A program made the position numbers and the translations under genes. 64,000 nt of DNA, taken from assembly GCF_003576345.1 (NCBI RefSeq), contig NZ_QWGB01000008.1, forward strand, positions 1-64,000, given 5' to 3'. Within the stretch, counting starts at the first letter, position 1, and each line of letters opens with the position of its first letter. Below the pieces are notes generated by a model. The model had not been told where the DNA came from, did no database searches, and saw nothing but the letters and a program-made list of their open reading frames with translations. Shown here one piece after another: positions 35,701 to 42,980 of the stretch. Source of the DNA: Henriciella barbarensis. GTDB lineage: Bacteria; Pseudomonadota; Alphaproteobacteria; Caulobacterales; Hyphomonadaceae.

Positions 35701-35843
35701 GAGGCATTCACCGATATCGTGGTCGGCGCGATATCAGGATATTGCGAGACCGGCAGAACGCGCAGCGCCATTGCGCCAGCGATCATGATGACGATCGCGA
35801 TGACCCAGGCGAAGACCGGGCGGTCGATAAAGAAATTTGCCAT
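32703..35843 (-). CDS. RND multidrug efflux inner-membrane pump (HAE1/AcrB family)
   Basis: 1046 residues, typical HAE1 length, with twelve membrane helices and two large periplasmic loops. Motifs: FFIDRPVFAWVIAIVIMIAG at the N-terminus, the proton-relay helix region GLIVDDAIVVVENVERVMEE (two adjacent Asp), and MRLRPILMTSFAFGFGVLPL near the end. It exports lipophilic compounds from the periplasm using the proton gradient. The start is 12 bases after the adaptor gene. Confidence 0.96.
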   Translation of the reverse strand: MANFFIDRPVFAWVIAIVIMIAGAMALRVLPVSQYPDIAPTTISVNASYPGASAKAVEDSVTQVIEQQMTGLDGLDYISSSSSSSGQASVTLTFETGTDPDIAQVQVQNKLSLATPLLPEPVQRQGVTVDKASTGFLLITALYSPNGTYDQTDLGDYVRSNMYDSISRVDGVGRVQQFGSQYAMRIWLDPDKLVQFDLVPADVITAIRAQNTQVSAGALGGAPSVPGQEINATVTLQSLLNTPEEFRELLIRTTSEGGSVRLGDVGTVELGAENYAFNSKFNGYPSSGFGVSLATGANALETAEAVKAEVERLSEAFPQDIDYAFPVDTTPFIETSIHEVQKTLIEAVILVFLVIFVFLQSLRASFIPMIAVPVVLLGVMVGLLTLGFSINTLTMFAMVLAIGLIVDDAIVVVENVERVMEEDGLGPVEATRKSMSQITGALIGIVVTLSAVFVPMAFFPGSAGLIYRQFSVTIVSAMALSLLIALILSPALCATILKKPDNEKKPGMLQKPAVWFNNGFDRMRDGYGNIVDRILRRRWIFAGVFAVIVAVMAAGFVRLPSSFLPQEDQGQFITLVQLPPGSSLERTTEVMDSVGKYYRGAQGENIKGLFTLAGFSFAGQGQNNGIAFGALVDWSERGGPGESAMEIAGAASGNFAQGTEAQIFAIVPPPIPQLGNSSGFDMYLQDAGGVGHDALVQAQGQLLGMANQSAELTGVRPNGQADGPQFNIDIDYQKAQALGVDVSSITSLLSTAFGGTYVNDFLDRGRIKRVYVQGQADNRMQPDDLGGWYIRNSSTEMTPLEEVVTTGWTYGSPQLQRYNGLPALNIQGAPAPGVSSGVAMDQMEALVGQLPQGLDMEWTGISAQERDAGNQATLLYIMSILFVFLCLAALYESWTVPVAVLLTAPLGVAGAVLAAHLRGLDNDVFFQVALLTTVGLASKNAILIIEFARNLEQQGVELFEAVSQAVRMRLRPILMTSFAFGFGVLPLALSTGAGAAGRQAIGTAVLGGLIVSVILGLLFAPLFYVMIRKLTGQKPLTQPGNKEAVA

Positions 35844-35855
35844 GATTATAGAGCT

Positions 35856-37115
35856 TTATTCTGGCTGGACCAATGTCGCAGGCGACGCCACGGCCGCCAT
35901 TTCTTCCTGACGCGAGGCGATCACCTGAACGGGCGCGCCGTTGCGAACATTCTGAAAGCCGCTGACGATGACCCGGTCGCCCGGCGATAGGCCATCAGTC
36001 ACGATCCAGTTCGAGCCATTGGCTTCCTGAATTGTCAGAGGTTTCTGGATGGCCGTCCCATCATCGCCTGCAACGAAGACATAGCCGCCGCCCTGCGGGG
36101 TGCGCTGCACGGCGCGCTGTGGGATTGCGTACACATTGTTGTACGTACCTGCGGCGAAAGATGCCTTCAGGAACATGCCCGGCAGGATAAGATTGTCAGG
36201 GTTCGGGAACTGGGCCCGCACAATAACAGTGCCGGCTTCCTGATCAACACTGACTTCGGAAAACTCCAGCTGGCCGGAAAGCGGGTACTCATCACCGTTT
36301 TCAAACTCCAGCGTCACGGGGACAGCGGCAGAGCGACCAGACGTCGGTCCAAGCGTCTCGATCTTACCTTCTGAAACATCCCGCTTCCAGCGCAGAACCT
36401 GCGCGCTCGAAGCCGTCATGTCGACATAGATAGGATCAAGCTGAAGGACGCGGGCGAGTGTCGTTGGCTGGTTGGCAGTCACCAGTGCGCCTTCGGTTAC
36501 GGCAGAGCGGCCGATACGGCCGGTAATCGGCGAGCGAACCTTTGTGCGCGCCAGGTCGATGCGCGCTCGTTGCAGGGCCGCCCGCTGAATGCCGACATCG
36601 GCTTCGGCCTGCTTCTGCGCGGCGACAGCTTCATCATAGGACTGCTGACTGACGGCATTGATGTTGGCGAGATGTTCAAAACGCCGCGCCGTTTCCGTTG
36701 CAGCGCCGACGGTTGCCTGCGCACGCGCAAGCGAGGCTTCTGCGCTCTGGACGGCAGCGACGTATTCGTCGGCATCAATCTGGTAAAGCGCCTGATCTTC
36801 GGTGACGACTTCGCCCTCCGTAAAAAGGCGGCTTTCAATCAGACCCGAAACCTGCGGGCGGATTTCTGCTTCGGCATATGGTGTGGCACGCCCCGGCAGC
36901 GTGCGAACGCTGCCAATCGACGTTGGCTGCACTGGCATGACCTCGACGCGCGCGGCCATTCGCTGTGGGGGTGCTGCCTCTTCAGAGGTCTGCTGACCCG
37001 AAGCGTTGCCGCCCTCACCGTTTCCGCAAGCTGCCAGAATGAGCAGCGTTGCACCGGCAGCCGCACCAAATCCCCTTCGGAGGGCCTGTGACGTGAACTT
37101 TGTGGATTGGGGCAT
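35856..37115 (-). CDS. RND efflux periplasmic adaptor (membrane fusion protein)
   Basis: 419 residues; lipoprotein signal ending in ILAAC. Domain order is barrel-sandwich half (about residues 55-90), alpha-hairpin (QSAEASLARAQATVGAATET ... QAEADVGIQRAALQRARIDL), the second lipoyl half (TKVRSPITGRIGRSAVTEGA) and beta-barrel, as in AcrA/MexA. The ATG at 37115 has AGGAAA upstream; an ATG 21 bases earlier is less likely. First gene of the pump operon (adaptor, pump, outer membrane channel). Confidence 0.94.
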   Translation of the reverse strand: MPQSTKFTSQALRRGFGAAAGATLLILAACGNGEGGNASGQQTSEEAAPPQRMAARVEVMPVQPTSIGSVRTLPGRATPYAEAEIRPQVSGLIESRLFTEGEVVTEDQALYQIDADEYVAAVQSAEASLARAQATVGAATETARRFEHLANINAVSQQSYDEAVAAQKQAEADVGIQRAALQRARIDLARTKVRSPITGRIGRSAVTEGALVTANQPTTLARVLQLDPIYVDMTASSAQVLRWKRDVSEGKIETLGPTSGRSAAVPVTLEFENGDEYPLSGQLEFSEVSVDQEAGTVIVRAQFPNPDNLILPGMFLKASFAAGTYNNVYAIPQRAVQRTPQGGGYVFVAGDDGTAIQKPLTIQEANGSNWIVTDGLSPGDRVIVSGFQNVRNGAPVQVIASRQEEMAAVASPATLVQPE

Positions 37116-37154
37116 GTGTTTCCTGCGCGCCGTCATGGGTTCGAAGTATTAAAG

Positions 37155-37184
37155 CGAAACCAGTTGATTTTCGAATGAACATTC
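37155..37184. promoter_or_regulatory. Overlapping palindromes between the efflux operon and tetR
   Basis: The divergent promoter region contains CGAAA (37155-37159) / TTTCG (37169-37173) with a 9-base spacer, and GAATG (37173-37177) / CATTC (37180-37184) with a 2-base spacer. The second is a compact near-palindrome of the sort bound by TetR dimers. It sits 58-69 bases upstream of the adaptor start, where repression of the pump operon would be effective. Confidence 0.5.
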
Positions 37185-37251
37185 TATTTGTTGCTGCATT
37201 GCACAAAGTCAATGACAGGATGTGAAATAGTTGGAACAAAAACCAATACCG

Positions 37252-37851
37252 ATGACGGGCGCTGAGAAGCGGCGCACGGCGAGAATCTCGCAAATCCTTG
37301 ACGCTGCGGCACATTGTTTTGTCGAAATGGGCTTTCACCGTGCAGGCATGGCGAAGATTGCCGCGCGCGCAAAAATGAGCCCCGGGCACATCTATCACTA
37401 TTTTGAGAGCAAGGAGGCGATCATCGCGGCCATCGTGGACCGCGAGTCGGCGCGCGCCGCCGAACGCTTTGCCGAATTTGATGCGGTCGATTCAACCGAG
37501 CTTGCGTCCGTCATGACCGAACGGGCGGTCCAGTCCATCGCAGAGAAGACCGACATATTGCAGTCAGTACTGAACATGGAAATGCTGGCTGAGTGTCAGC
37601 GCAATCCGGAAATTGCCTGCATCATCCATAAGCATGACCGCTATGTCCGCGACCAGCTCACCCACCTTATCCGGGACAAGCTGGGCCTGGATCTCGCTGA
37701 AGCGCGCACGGACATGATGATGGTGCAGTTCTCAGGTCTGGCGAACCGGTTGCTTCGTAATCCGGATCTCGACCTCCAAAATATGGTTGTCCTGATGCGC
37801 CAGACGATGATGGCGATATTGTCCCCAACATTGGGCCATGAAGCCAAGTGA
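37252..37851 (+). CDS. TetR-family repressor of the efflux operon
   Basis: 199 residues from the ATG at 37252 (a TTG at 37231 is also possible). The N-terminal HTH is clear: RISQILDAAAHCFVEMGFHR, MAKIAARAKMSPGHIYHYFE, SKEAIIAAIV. The C-terminal ligand domain is AcrR/BetI-like. It is divergent from the adaptor gene with shared operators between them, so it most likely represses the pump until a substrate binds. Confidence 0.9.
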   Translation: MTGAEKRRTARISQILDAAAHCFVEMGFHRAGMAKIAARAKMSPGHIYHYFESKEAIIAAIVDRESARAAERFAEFDAVDSTELASVMTERAVQSIAEKTDILQSVLNMEMLAECQRNPEIACIIHKHDRYVRDQLTHLIRDKLGLDLAEARTDMMMVQFSGLANRLLRNPDLDLQNMVVLMRQTMMAILSPTLGHEAK

Positions 37852-37912
37852 ACCTTTTCTTCGATTGCACGCTATTGATGCATCTATCGACGGAAAAAAG
37901 GGACGCACCCCG

Positions 37913-38539
37913 ATGGCAGACACAGCATCGCGGGATAACCCCCTCGAGAATGTCCTCGAGAGGGCTATCAAGGAAGTAGATGGCGACAAGGTTACGTTCG
38001 GCGACATTCTGGACTTGTTCGGATCGCGCTCATTCGGACCAATCATTGTCCTTCTGGGCCTGCTCGTAACAGTTCCGCCACTCGGCGCCGTTCCTGGCCT
38101 GCCAATGATTGTCGGCCTCGTCATCATCCTGTTCACCGTGCAGATCGTTTTCGGTGCGAAGCGGATCTGGGTCCCCGGTTTCATCGAGAAGCGGTCGATC
38201 TCGAAAGACAAGCTGGAAGCTGCAGACAAGAAGGCCAAGCCCTGGCTGAAACGCATCGATGGACTGGTTTCAGAGCGCATCACCATGTTGACCGGTGACT
38301 GGGCGGTCTATGCAGCCGCCATCATCATCATCTTTCTTGCCCTTCTGATGATCCCGCTTGAACTGGTGCCATTTGCGGTGGGTGTGCCCGGCGCGGCCAT
38401 CACGCTCTATGGGCTCGCCATCATGGCACGGGATGGCGTGCTGATGCTGATCGGTTATTTTCTGGCGGCTATTACCACAGCAGTGACGATCGCATTTGTA
38501 CCGTGGGACAAATTCGCGTCATTCCTCGGCATGGGATAG
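37913..38539 (+). CDS. ExoD-like exopolysaccharide synthesis family protein
   Basis: 208 residues with the ExoD pattern: a hydrophilic N-terminus (VTFGDILDLFGSRSFGPIIV), then helices PIIVLLGLLVTVPPL, PMIVGLVIILFTVQIVFG, and two or three more near the C-terminus. ExoD affects exopolysaccharide production and alkali tolerance in rhizobia; its biochemical role is unknown. The ATG at 37913 with AAGGGA upstream is preferred over the earlier frame that overlaps tetR. Confidence 0.85.
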   Translation: MADTASRDNPLENVLERAIKEVDGDKVTFGDILDLFGSRSFGPIIVLLGLLVTVPPLGAVPGLPMIVGLVIILFTVQIVFGAKRIWVPGFIEKRSISKDKLEAADKKAKPWLKRIDGLVSERITMLTGDWAVYAAAIIIIFLALLMIPLELVPFAVGVPGAAITLYGLAIMARDGVLMLIGYFLAAITTAVTIAFVPWDKFASFLGMG

Positions 38540-38542
38540 GCG

Positions 38543-40000
38543 TCAGGCTGCGTCCGGCCGGAGTAGTGATCGTGCGCGGGCAAGATCATCCACGAACCGG
38601 TCATATTCTTCTGCGGCGCGCTGCCTGTCCGGCAATCGCAACAGATAGGACGGGTGAATTGTCGCAATAAGGCGGGTGCCATTGTCCAGCTGAGTCAGGG
38701 CGCCGCGCATGTCCTTCAATGCAACCGCTTTGCCGAACACACCGCGAAGCGCGGTTGCACCCATAGTTAAGATAACGTCGGGCGCCACGAATTTCCGCTC
38801 CAGATCCAACCAGAAACGGCAGGTATCGATCTCGCCAGCGTTTGGTTTCTGGTGCATCCGCCGCTTGCCGCGCGGGGTAAATTTAAAGTGCTTTACTGCG
38901 TTGGTGACGTACGCCTTGCGCCGCTCGACATTCGCTTCGCCCATCGCCTTGTCGAAAAGTTGACCAGCCGGACCGACAAAGGGCTTGCCCGCTATATCCT
39001 CCTGATCGCCGGGCTGTTCGCCAATGATCATAAGACGGGCGTCTACCGGTCCCTCTCCGAAAATGGTCTGGCTAGCGCATTCATGGATTGGGCAGCGATC
39101 ACACTTCGAAGCTGCGCGGCGCGCATCATCCAGTGAACTGATCTCTATGGCTTCGTCTTCAGCGAAGAAGTTCGACATACGCGAGCTTCTTATGTTCGCA
39201 TCTGTCGATGGCGCCGAAAGGAGCGCGCCCGTGCGCTGTGAGGACTGGCGGATGAGATCAGGGATGAGCTCTGCCTCAGGTAAGTTCTTCCAGTATTTTG
39301 CGGGCATCTCCGACAGCATCGCGTCGACCTTGAGCCGGGCAGGATTGAAGATGGAAGCATAATAGGTGCGCCACTGGTCCTCGATGGCGTCTTCTGCCGG
39401 CATCTGAGAGCGGTCAGCCCCCGCCGCAAAGGTCAGTTTCTTGCCATCCCAACTGGCGCACGCCTCAGGTGTCAGGATCGTCCAGTCCATGCCGGTGAAA
39501 CGGCGCATGAAGAAAGGCGCGGTCAGACCGACAATGCGGTTGTCTGGCTCAAACCAGCTCATGAAGACTTCCCGGCCGTCGCGTTCTCCGACTTTACGGA
39601 AGCGAACGAAGGCGTGCATCTTGTGAACGTCGCGGCGGATCTGCTTGTCTGCGCCTTTCACCCAGCGGGCAGCATCATTGAGCGGATCGGTCAGGGCCGC
39701 CCGGTTGGACTGCAGGTCCCAGAGCAACTGGTAAAGCCAGGCGAAGCGGGCCGGGTCGCGGTGACAGATGACCCGCTTTGCCATGTCGATGAAGGCTTTC
39801 GGGACCTTGACCTCTCGCGGTGCCCAGTGAGCGGGCGAAGCAGGTTCAGGCGCGCAAGCGGCGGCAAAGAGATCATCTCCGCCAGCAACACTTCCCGACC
39901 AATGGATCTTTGCGGGCGGTACGCCCTGCCCTGCCAGACGCCGAGCCGCATCTCGCCAGCCATCGAAATCCGTTTCGGAAGACAGGCTGATCTGGTGCAT
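38543..40000 (-). CDS. udgX: UdgX-type uracil-DNA-binding protein fused to DUF4130
   Basis: 485 residues. Residues 1-270 are the DUF4130/TIGR03915 domain; residues 285-485 form a family 4-like uracil-DNA glycosylase domain. The 4Fe-4S ligands are Cys300, Cys303 or Cys308, and Cys394; motif 1 is GEQPGDQED (327-335) and motif 2 HPSYLLR (449-455). The UdgX-specific loop KRRMHQ (379-384) contains the His383 that in UdgX forms a covalent bond with the sugar after uracil removal. The ATG overlaps the stop of the radical SAM gene (TGATG), so the two are translationally coupled. Confidence 0.93.
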   Translation of the reverse strand: MHQISLSSETDFDGWRDAARRLAGQGVPPAKIHWSGSVAGGDDLFAAACAPEPASPAHWAPREVKVPKAFIDMAKRVICHRDPARFAWLYQLLWDLQSNRAALTDPLNDAARWVKGADKQIRRDVHKMHAFVRFRKVGERDGREVFMSWFEPDNRIVGLTAPFFMRRFTGMDWTILTPEACASWDGKKLTFAAGADRSQMPAEDAIEDQWRTYYASIFNPARLKVDAMLSEMPAKYWKNLPEAELIPDLIRQSSQRTGALLSAPSTDANIRSSRMSNFFAEDEAIEISSLDDARRAASKCDRCPIHECASQTIFGEGPVDARLMIIGEQPGDQEDIAGKPFVGPAGQLFDKAMGEANVERRKAYVTNAVKHFKFTPRGKRRMHQKPNAGEIDTCRFWLDLERKFVAPDVILTMGATALRGVFGKAVALKDMRGALTQLDNGTRLIATIHPSYLLRLPDRQRAAEEYDRFVDDLARARSLLRPDAA

Positions 40001-41241
40001 CAGAGGAGCTGGAGTTGTTGTGGCTGAGGCACGAACCTCTCACGCAGGGTCACAAGATCGAGCGCGCGGGATGGGTGCCAATCCACAGTTTCGATAAAGT
40101 CGCGGCAGATTTTCAGCGAGCGCACGATCCGCGCAATGTGGTCGAGCCGTAGCGTCGTATGCCGGCGCGCCGACAGAATGCGGTTCACCGATTTGGTCCC
40201 GAAGCCTGGCACGCGCAGGAGTTCTTCGCGGCTGGCGCGGTTCACATCAACCGGAAACCGTTCACGCCGCTCCAGCGCCCAGGCGAGCTTCGGGTCAAGC
40301 TCCAAGTCGAGCATGCCATCCTGGCGTGCCTCGAAGATCTCGTCCTTCTCAAAACCGTAGAAGCGCATCAGCCAATCGGCCTGATAGAGGCGGTGCTCTC
40401 TCATCAGTGGCGGCTTGATGAGGGGCAGGTCGCCGGAGCTGTCCTGGATGGGGCTGAAAGCAGAATAATAAACGCGGCGAAGCTTGTAACCTGAATAAAG
40501 CGATGCGCTGGTCGTCATGATATCGCTATCGGACGACTGGTCGGCCCCTACGATCATTTGTGTCGACTGACCGCCGGGGATGAAGCGCGGGGGACGCGCC
40601 TTGCCCCGCTCCTTGCGGTCAGGCTGGCGCGACTCGATGCCATAACGCACGTTTGCCATGGCCGAGCGGATCACTGTGCCAGACTTTTCAGGCGCATAGG
40701 ATTTGAGCGAAGCTTCGCGCGGCAGCTCGATATTGATGGAGAGGCGGTCTGCGTGAAGCCCGGCCTGCTCGATCAGCGCCGGGTCAGCCTCCGGAATGGA
40801 CTTGAGATGAATATAGCCGCCGAAATTATGCTCTACCCGCAGCTTGCGAGCGACCTCGACCATCTGCTCCATCGTATAATTCGATGAGCGGATAATACCT
40901 GAGGAGAGAAACAGGCCTTCAATATAATTGCGCTTGTAGAAATCGAGCGTCAGCTTGACGATTTCATCGACGCTGAAGCGGGCCCGTTCCACATTACTCG
41001 ACACCCGGTTGATGCAATACTTGCAGTCATAGATACAGAAATTCGTCATCAGGATCTTCAGCAACGAGATGCATCGGCCATCAGGCGCATAGGCATGACA
41101 GATGCCCATTCCTTCAGTGGAACCTATCCCATTGGTAGAAAGAGAATTTCTCTTGGCCGACCCGGACGATGCACAGGATGCATCATACTTGGCGGCGTCC
41201 GCAAGGATGTCCAGACGATCAATTAAAGTACGCTTTCCCAT
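40000..41241 (-). CDS. Putative DNA modification/repair radical SAM protein
   Basis: 413 residues. The radical SAM cysteines are Cys69, Cys73 and Cys76 (CIYDCKYC), preceded by a Cys-containing segment (GICHAYAPDGRCISLLKI). A helix-hairpin-helix (LLRVPGFGTKSVNRILSA) near the C-terminus indicates DNA binding. This matches the TIGR03916 family, which nearly always sits next to the DUF4130-UdgX fusion, as here. The reaction is unknown. The frame continues upstream to 41397, but the ATG at 41241 gives the usual family N-terminus. Confidence 0.92.
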   Translation of the reverse strand: MGKRTLIDRLDILADAAKYDASCASSGSAKRNSLSTNGIGSTEGMGICHAYAPDGRCISLLKILMTNFCIYDCKYCINRVSSNVERARFSVDEIVKLTLDFYKRNYIEGLFLSSGIIRSSNYTMEQMVEVARKLRVEHNFGGYIHLKSIPEADPALIEQAGLHADRLSINIELPREASLKSYAPEKSGTVIRSAMANVRYGIESRQPDRKERGKARPPRFIPGGQSTQMIVGADQSSDSDIMTTSASLYSGYKLRRVYYSAFSPIQDSSGDLPLIKPPLMREHRLYQADWLMRFYGFEKDEIFEARQDGMLDLELDPKLAWALERRERFPVDVNRASREELLRVPGFGTKSVNRILSARRHTTLRLDHIARIVRSLKICRDFIETVDWHPSRALDLVTLRERFVPQPQQLQLL

Positions 41242-41409
41242 GCGCGGAACATAGCAGGAACACCTAATGAGTAAAAGCAATTCAGCAGCTGTTCCCCTCG
41301 ACCGAGAAAGCGCGCAGAAAGGATCGTTGGTGATCCAATAGCGCGTGTTGCGCGCTAGCAACGTCAACGGTTCACTGCCAAATGTTAACCATTGCACAGC
41401 TAGAAAATC

Positions 41410-41434
41410 GGAACGCTCGGCACGCGTGTTTGTT
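41410..41434 (+). promoter_or_regulatory. EcfG-type general stress response promoter
   Basis: GGAAC at 41410-41414 and TGTT at 41431-41434, separated by exactly 16 bases, match the EcfG consensus (GGAAC-N16/17-cGTT) except for the weakly conserved first base of the -10. The predicted start point (about 41440) is 18 bases before the NepR start codon. Genes for NepR and EcfG are themselves usual EcfG targets. Confidence 0.72.
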
Positions 41435-41457
41435 TACAGGTTGAGCAACGAGACAGA

Positions 41458-41646
41458 ATGATGACCAATAGACACGAACATAAGCGATCAATGCAGGGCA
41501 GCGCCGAGGACCGGCACGCACGACGTGCATTTCGCAATGCGATGTCGGCAGGTCTCAAGCGGACCTATGACCGCGTCTCCGAAAAATCAGTTCCGGACGA
41601 GTTCATGCAGCTCCTTCAAGCAGCTGACCAGAAAGCCAAAGCCTAG
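41458..41646 (+). CDS. nepR: NepR-like anti-sigma factor
   Basis: 62 residues. The C-terminal half has the NepR signature: AMSAGLKRTYDRVSEKSVPD followed by EFMQLLQAAD, equivalent to the two helices that hold EcfG or PhyR. The N-terminus is charged and probably disordered. NepR blocks the stress sigma factor EcfG until PhyR is phosphorylated. Here neither ecfG nor phyR is next to it, which is unusual. The gene is preceded by an EcfG-type promoter and followed 89 bases later by the ectoine catabolic genes. Confidence 0.72.
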   Translation: MMTNRHEHKRSMQGSAEDRHARRAFRNAMSAGLKRTYDRVSEKSVPDEFMQLLQAADQKAKA

Positions 41647-41735
41647 CACTGAACAAAATCAGGGCAGTCGGCAAATTTTGATGTTGTCAGCAGTCGCCCC
41701 ATTGCAGTGAAGACGCCAATAGCTACGCTCATGGC

Positions 41736-42950
41736 ATGTCGAGACAGGGCTTCACCTTGCCCCGAGGGATGCAGACGGACTGGCCGACACTCGTCGCCGC
41801 CTCTACCGATTTCCGTCGTGATTTGCATCGTCACCCTGAACTGACCTGGCAGGAGAAAGACACGTCCGAAGTTATTCGGACGTCGCTTGATGCGCTTGGC
41901 ATTCCATATCGTATCTGTGCAGGAACGGGCACTGTCGCAACACTGGCCCCCAAAGCGACGGGCAGGCATGTCGGCTTGCGCGCTGACATTGATGCATTGC
42001 CGATCAATGAGGCTACCGGTCTCGATTATAGCTCATCCCATAGCGGGTGCATGCACGCATGCGGGCATGACGGTCATGCCGCAGCGCTGATGTCGACGGC
42101 CGCTTGGCTGAAACGCCACGAAACGAGCCTGCCGGGCCCTGTCACCCTTCTTTTCCAGCCTGCCGAAGAAGGCGGGCACGGCGCTAAAAGGATGATCGAA
42201 GACGGTGCATTGGCGGGGCTCGATTGTATTTTTGGCTGGCATAACTGGCCTGCCATTCCGTTTGGCAAGGCCGTCTGCCCTGATGGCGCCGTCATGGCGG
42301 GCAATGGAACGTTCAGAATAACGCTTCGTGGTGCGGGCGGTCATGCAAGTCAGCCTGAAAATACGCGTGATCCCGTCCTGGCAGCCTCTGCCGTCACCAT
42401 GGCTTTGCAGCAGATCATCTCGCGCCGGATTACGCCGCAGAATGCCGCCGTTGTCAGCGTGACCTCCATCGAGGCCCCGAGCGGCGAGACCGTCATTCCG
42501 GACAGCGCTAAAATGGCGGGTAGCATCCGTCTAGCCAATGCCAATGACCGTCCGCTTATCGAAGGTCTCATCAGGGAAATTACTATTTCACAGGCCAAAG
42601 CGTACGGGGTCGAGGCGGACGTCGAGGTTTTCCCTCGTTACGACGCAACTGTGAATCACCCGTCTGAAGCGGCCCATATGCGTGAAGCGATCGCGGCAGA
42701 TCTGGGCGACGGCTGGTACTTCGACCAGATCCCGCTGCCGATCATGGCGTCTGAAGACTTCTCCTATTATCTGAAGGAAATACCGGGTGCCTTCGCCTTG
42801 ATTGGCGCCGATGACGGCAAGGGCCATCATGAGCCCTGCCATTCACCCCGATACGATTTCAATGACAGGCTGCTGCCGATCGTGACCCGCATTTATGCGC
42901 GTCTCGCCGGCGCGCCCCTACCCGACCAAGCCAATTATCTGAACGACTAA
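41736..42950 (+). CDS. doeB2: M20-family deacetylase, likely DoeB2 of ectoine degradation
   Basis: 404 residues, peptidase M20/amidohydrolase fold. Metal-binding stretches are visible: HACGHDGHAAAL, then PAEEGGHGAKRM, with the dimerisation domain between (about 190-300). In context with DoeD, DoeA and DoeC it should remove the acetyl group from N-alpha-acetyl-diaminobutyrate, the product of ectoine ring opening. Ordinary hippurate hydrolase activity is the alternative. Start may also be the ATG at 41769. It is the first gene of the catabolic set. Confidence 0.78.
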   Translation: MSRQGFTLPRGMQTDWPTLVAASTDFRRDLHRHPELTWQEKDTSEVIRTSLDALGIPYRICAGTGTVATLAPKATGRHVGLRADIDALPINEATGLDYSSSHSGCMHACGHDGHAAALMSTAAWLKRHETSLPGPVTLLFQPAEEGGHGAKRMIEDGALAGLDCIFGWHNWPAIPFGKAVCPDGAVMAGNGTFRITLRGAGGHASQPENTRDPVLAASAVTMALQQIISRRITPQNAAVVSVTSIEAPSGETVIPDSAKMAGSIRLANANDRPLIEGLIREITISQAKAYGVEADVEVFPRYDATVNHPSEAAHMREAIAADLGDGWYFDQIPLPIMASEDFSYYLKEIPGAFALIGADDGKGHHEPCHSPRYDFNDRLLPIVTRIYARLAGAPLPDQANYLND

Positions 42951-42980
42951 CCCTAAACACGAATTCGAGGAGAGACCGTC

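Noticed and set aside
41385-41392. TTAACCAT as a CtrA half-site upstream of nepR
   Set aside because: Single half-site with no second TTAA at the right spacing; such words are frequent by chance.
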